A stretch of DNA of 45,920 bases from OMIS01 sp044350895 (lineage in GTDB: Bacteria > Patescibacteriota > Microgenomatia > UBA1400 > PJMF01): NCBI GenBank assembly GCA_044350895.1, contig JBILGT010000007.1, positions 1 to 45,920 of the forward strand, given 5' to 3'. The translations under genes and the position numbers were made by a program. Under the pieces are notes generated by a model. That model did not search any database and was not told the DNA's origin. It saw nothing but the letters and a program-made list of their open reading frames with translations. This document shows, one piece after another, positions 43,072-45,920 of this stretch (positions within the stretch are counted from its first letter, which is position 1; the number at the start of each line of letters is the position of its first letter).

Positions 43072-43216
43072 TACGTAATAATCCCACTTTTATACTATTT
43101 ATGAAAGAACCGACCTGTGATTATACTGTACTTGCCGCAAACAAAATTCAAACTAGAGAGAAATCAATAAATTTGGTACAATAAGTGGTCTTAAATAGCC
43201 CTGAGCTATTTTGTAT

Positions 43217-43287
43217 TGCCTCGTCGTCCAATGGCAGGACAGCGGCCTTTGAAGCCGTTAATCTTGGTTCGAATCCAAGCGAGGCAT
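43217..43287 (+). tRNA. tRNA-Gln(UUG)
   Basis: Acceptor TGCCTCG/CGAGGCA, anticodon stem GCGGC/GCCGT with loop CTTTGAA giving UUG, T-loop TTCGAAT, discriminator T, CCA not encoded. A TACAAT-like -10 lies about 40 bases upstream. Confidence 0.95.
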
Positions 43288-43331
43288 CATTTTTTTACAC
43301 AAAACTTACATCTACCTGCTATAGTAGCCCC

Positions 43332-43679
43332 ATGAAACGTCACATCCATCTTAAAACAGTTGAGTACATTGTTGATTTACTTGATAACAAGTTCGCGATT
43401 GGCAAATTTCGATTTGGGCTTGATCCAATTATTGGTTTAATACCTGGTATAGGTGATTTTTTGCCGTTAATTATTTCGGGATACATTATTTTTATTGCTG
43501 TTCAAGAAAAGCTATCTCAAAAAGTCATTACTCAAATGGTGATCTATACATTGCTGGATTTTGTTTTAGGATCAATCCCAATAATCGGTGATGTCGCAGA
43601 CTTTTTCTATAAATCACATACAAAGAATCTAGAGCTACTCAAACGAGAGTTGGATATTCCAGTAATTATTGCTGATTAA
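43332..43679 (+). CDS. DUF4112 membrane protein
   Basis: A 115-residue protein with two to three helices: DNKFAIGKFRFGLDPIIGLIPGIGDFLPLIISGYIIF and LLDFVLGSIPIIGDVADFFYKSHTKN, the repeated G-x-I-P-G-I-G-D signature of DUF4112. Function unknown. I start at ATG 43332: TATAGT (43320-43325) ends six bases upstream, so leaderless. A longer frame from 43185 runs through tRNA-Gln and is not real. Overlaps the ogt stop by 4 bases. Confidence 0.85.
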   Translation: MKRHIHLKTVEYIVDLLDNKFAIGKFRFGLDPIIGLIPGIGDFLPLIISGYIIFIAVQEKLSQKVITQMVIYTLLDFVLGSIPIIGDVADFFYKSHTKNLELLKRELDIPVIIAD

Positions 43680-44158
43680 AGTGCTTTTTCTAGGTACAGT
43701 AACTGCTTTTTTGTTGTAAGACCCCAGCCATAGCCACCAAGACCGCCATCAGCACCAATCACCCGATGGCACGGAATAATTATCGAGATGGGATTCTTGC
43801 CATTTGCACTTCCTACCGCACGAACAGCTTTGGGGCTTCCTACGCGCTGCGCCAATTCCTTGTAACTGATTACAGTGCCATACGGAATTTTATACAACTC
43901 TTGCCACACCTTCTTTTGAAATTCAGTGCCTGCTAGATCAAAATTAACGGTGAACTCCCTCAGAGAGCCAGCAAAATAGGCAGTCAGCTGCCGCACTGTG
44001 TCTTCTAATACGGCATCATTTCGCACGGCATTTTGAGGTACTGAGACTGTTTTTATTCCAGTTTTTATATAGAGACCAGTCAATCCCTTTTCAGAGCCAG
44101 TTAAAAGAATTTCTCCAACTGGTGAATCACAGAGTGAGTAGTAGGTTACAATTGACAT
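43676..44158 (-). CDS. ogt: Methylated-DNA-protein cysteine methyltransferase
   Basis: A 160-residue suicide repair protein that removes O6-methylguanine. EFQKKVWQELYKIPYGTVISYKELA, RAVGSANGKNPISIIIPCHRVIG (acceptor Cys) and YGWGLTTKKQLLYLE are the hallmark. A TAGTAT -10-like element ends six bases before the ATG. Convergent with DUF4112. Confidence 0.95.
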   Translation of the reverse strand: MSIVTYYSLCDSPVGEILLTGSEKGLTGLYIKTGIKTVSVPQNAVRNDAVLEDTVRQLTAYFAGSLREFTVNFDLAGTEFQKKVWQELYKIPYGTVISYKELAQRVGSPKAVRAVGSANGKNPISIIIPCHRVIGADGGLGGYGWGLTTKKQLLYLEKAL

Positions 44159-44185
44159 GTGGTCATACTATCACAAAATAAAACT

Positions 44186-44299
44186 GTGCAATCACTACGG
44201 ATTTTAAAGTTACTATTTATTCTTTGGGCAGTTTCTCTCACTGCCATATATCTTGCCCATTTGGCCTGTCGAGGAGGACTATGTTTTGGTGGGCAGTAA
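44186..44299 (+). CDS. Possible 37-residue membrane peptide overlapping the next gene
   Basis: From GTG 44186: a hydrophobic LKLLFILWAVSLTAIYLAHL segment, then CRGGLCFGGQ and stop at 44299. It overlaps the start of the following gene by 19 bases in another frame, whose AGGAGG lies inside it. It may couple translation, or be the frameshifted first helix of that membrane protein. Confidence 0.35.
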   Translation: MQSLRILKLLFILWAVSLTAIYLAHLACRGGLCFGGQ

Positions 44300-45627
44300 C
44301 CTGTGGGGCGTTCAGCTACTACATATTTATTCTCGGTTTGCTTGGGCAGCTTTCCTATCTACCACTTACTATAGGGACTGCTGTTTTTGTATTGCTCAGT
44401 TGGTACATTTGGCAGCATTCGCAAAGGCAATCTTTTGAACTGCCGCGCACAAGATTTGAACTGATAATCTGGACCATACTGATACTCCAATTCTTCATAA
44501 ACATTGTGGGAGCACTCGGACCTGAGCTTGCCTTCGACGCACTCTGGTACCACCTGACAATTCCCAGAATTTGGCTAATGGAGGGAAGAATTTTTTACAT
44601 TGAACATGGTCCGTTTCAATATTCGCTTTTACCTAAAGTGATTGATCTTTTGTATATTCCGGCACTACTACTTGGCAATGAAATTGTGGCAAAGCTTATT
44701 CACCTCAGTTTTGGTGCACTGAGTGCATACATAACGTATAGATTGGCGCGCGTATTTCTCAACAAAAATTACTCGCTCTTGGCAACACTGCTGTTTTATA
44801 CAAATCTTGTCGTTGGCTGGCAATCTATAACTGCCTACATCGATTTGGGAAGAACTTTTTTTGAATCACTCGCAGTTTTGGCGCTCATCACATTTTTTCA
44901 AAACAAAAATCAGAAGTGGATAATTTGGACAGGAGTGATGCTCGGACTTGGTATAACCAGTAAGCTGATTGGCATCACTAGTTTGGTAGCCTGTTTATTT
45001 ATATTACTGGTAAGAAAACAGTACAAACACGCAAGCATTGTGGGATTTTTAGCGATGCTTGTACCGTTGCCGTGGTTTATATTCAACTGGTCGCAAACTG
45101 GCAATCCTATTTTTCCCATTTTTTCAGATTACAATCTGAGCTCAGAATGGTCTGCATGGGATATTGTGACGATCTGGGTGCGCAGTGCTGACCCAATTTC
45201 GCCACTGTATCTTATTTCATTTCCGCTCGTTGTGGCGCAACAAAGTAGTAAGCAACGTCTTTTCACAATACTTTCGCTGTACTGCCTGAGCACCTTAGTT
45301 TTGTGGTGGCTCACGCCTCGCACCGGTGGCGGACGCTTTTTGCTGCCATACTTGCCCGCATTTTCTGTACTCAGCACCTACGCGATTGCACAGCTCCAAG
45401 ATAAAAAATTACAAAAATTTCTCATTTCGCTCACCATTTTGCTGTGCTGCATTTCAGTAGGGTATAGAGCGGTAGCAAATAAACGGTATCTACCAGTTAT
45501 TTGGGGGACACAATCCAAAGCAGAATTTCTACATAAAAATCTCGTGACTGACTTTGGCGAAAACTGGTTTTATCTCAGTGACGAAAATCTCAAGAAATTA
45601 TATCGAGGTAGTGAACAAGTTAAGTAA
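44281..45627 (+). CDS. GT-C-type membrane glycosyltransferase
   Basis: A 448-residue protein with about 11 helices. The loop after the early helices has GPELAFDALWYHLTIPRIWL, with the Asp typical of GT-C (PMT/GT39-like) enzymes that use lipid-linked sugars. A late, soluble C-terminal piece follows residue 410. ATG at 44281 is chosen for the AGGAGG at its 5' side. Convergent with the acyltransferase, overlapping 8 bases. Confidence 0.65.
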   Translation: MFWWAVTCGAFSYYIFILGLLGQLSYLPLTIGTAVFVLLSWYIWQHSQRQSFELPRTRFELIIWTILILQFFINIVGALGPELAFDALWYHLTIPRIWLMEGRIFYIEHGPFQYSLLPKVIDLLYIPALLLGNEIVAKLIHLSFGALSAYITYRLARVFLNKNYSLLATLLFYTNLVVGWQSITAYIDLGRTFFESLAVLALITFFQNKNQKWIIWTGVMLGLGITSKLIGITSLVACLFILLVRKQYKHASIVGFLAMLVPLPWFIFNWSQTGNPIFPIFSDYNLSSEWSAWDIVTIWVRSADPISPLYLISFPLVVAQQSSKQRLFTILSLYCLSTLVLWWLTPRTGGGRFLLPYLPAFSVLSTYAIAQLQDKKLQKFLISLTILLCCISVGYRAVANKRYLPVIWGTQSKAEFLHKNLVTDFGENWFYLSDENLKKLYRGSEQVK

Positions 45628-45920
45628 ATAATTTTAAATACTTTGAGCGTTGCATCAGCTCAATAATAAAAAATGAAATTCCAAACAGTACCACAGAAGC
45701 AAGTGGAATACCTATGAATGGCAGCGCCAGCAGAGGTGAGAATACCTGTTCAAACGGTGTCGCAAAAATAATTTTTACCACCAATGCATGGAGCAAGTAG
45801 ATTCCAAAACTGGCAGCGCTCATTCTTGCAATATATTTTTTGATACCCAGTTTGAATGTTCCCTGTTCCCACCAATATTTACTACAAATAAAAAGTGCAA
45901 CTGATGTTATCGCCACTGGG
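45620..45920 (-). CDS. Acyltransferase-3-like membrane protein, N-terminus cut by window edge
   Basis: The last 98 or more residues of a polytopic protein. MSAASFGIYLLHALVVKIIF is the final-helix signature of acyltransferase family 3 (OafA-like), which acetylates surface sugars. The start is beyond the window. It lies next to the GT-C gene, so a common surface-glycan task is plausible. Confidence 0.75.
   Translation of the reverse strand, partial: PVAITSVALFICSKYWWEQGTFKLGIKKYIARMSAASFGIYLLHALVVKIIFATPFEQVFSPLLALPFIGIPLASVVLFGISFFIIELMQRSKYLKLFT

Noticed and set aside
43185..43679. Longer form of the DUF4112 gene
   Set aside because: The extension is translated through tRNA-Gln; the ATG at 43332 with its -10 six bases upstream fits far better.

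Overview
The window looks like a chromosomal segment from a Candidatus Patescibacteria (CPR) bacterium; the phylum is a moderate-confidence inference and the class is not resolved. Signs for it are compact genes with little operon logic, many membrane or secreted proteins of unknown role, scattered single tRNA genes, minimal bacterial house-keeping genes (proS, rpsU, efp, murJ, rarA, recQ) and several archaeal- or eukaryote-like enzymes (Elp3, archaeal phosphopantetheine adenylyltransferase, GTP-dependent dephospho-CoA kinase). The standard genetic code fits; TGA is used as a stop.

Layout. 1-2.0 kb: a partial IS256-like transposase, a secreted anchor-domain protein and a palindrome-rich non-coding stretch. 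2.0-5.7 kb: a secreted Pro/Thr-linker protein, then a complete T-box leader (promoter, stem III, antiterminator and terminator) controlling prolyl-tRNA synthetase, with an unusual three-armed palindromic element between the T-box terminator and the gene. 5.9-9.9 kb: DHH-like phosphoesterase, HIT protein, bS21 with an extended Shine-Dalgarno, coiled-coil protein, pyruvate kinase. 10-17.8 kb: cell-envelope genes (GT-C-like membrane protein, ferric-reductase-like membrane protein, L,D-transpeptidase, GT14 glycosyltransferase, PIG-L deacetylase, MurJ). 17.9-21.6 kb: a probable acquired island of a Mrr-like nuclease-fold protein, an AlbA_2/Schlafen protein, a small unknown protein and a DUF2188 protein, divergent from a LexA-like repressor with a candidate operator. 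21.7-31.2 kb: tRNA-His, M29 aminopeptidase, tRNA-Arg, enolase, an epmA-efp pair, HAD hydrolase divergent from a pseudouridine synthase, cytochrome b5-like lipoprotein, tRNA-Gly, MFS transporter, tRNA-Leu and tRNA-Pro. 31.3-45.9 kb: Tat-exported protein, MutY, a PPAT/dephospho-CoA kinase fusion, RarA, RecQ, MazG-like, a membrane-anchored nuclease, Elp3 divergent from a Trm9-like methyltransferase, a VKOR-dihydroorotate dehydrogenase fusion, VIT-family protein, tRNA-Gln, DUF4112, Ogt, a GT-C membrane protein and a partial acyltransferase.

Cross-cutting themes. (1) At least thirteen genes have a -10-like hexamer ending 6 or 7 bases before the start codon and no Shine-Dalgarno, which implies leaderless mRNAs; other genes (rpsU, enolase, efp, rluB) carry good Shine-Dalgarno sites. 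(2) Three neighbouring loci carry chemistry usually associated with archaea or eukaryotes, or unusual fusions: CoA synthesis in one polypeptide, wobble-uridine modification by an Elp3/Trm9-like pair, and a VKOR domain fused to a class 2-like dihydroorotate dehydrogenase that has a cysteine where a serine is expected. (3) Proline supply is linked: the T-box bulge is complementary to the acceptor end expected for the tRNA-Pro(UGG) encoded in the same window. All functional calls are from reading motifs by eye; no database search was run.
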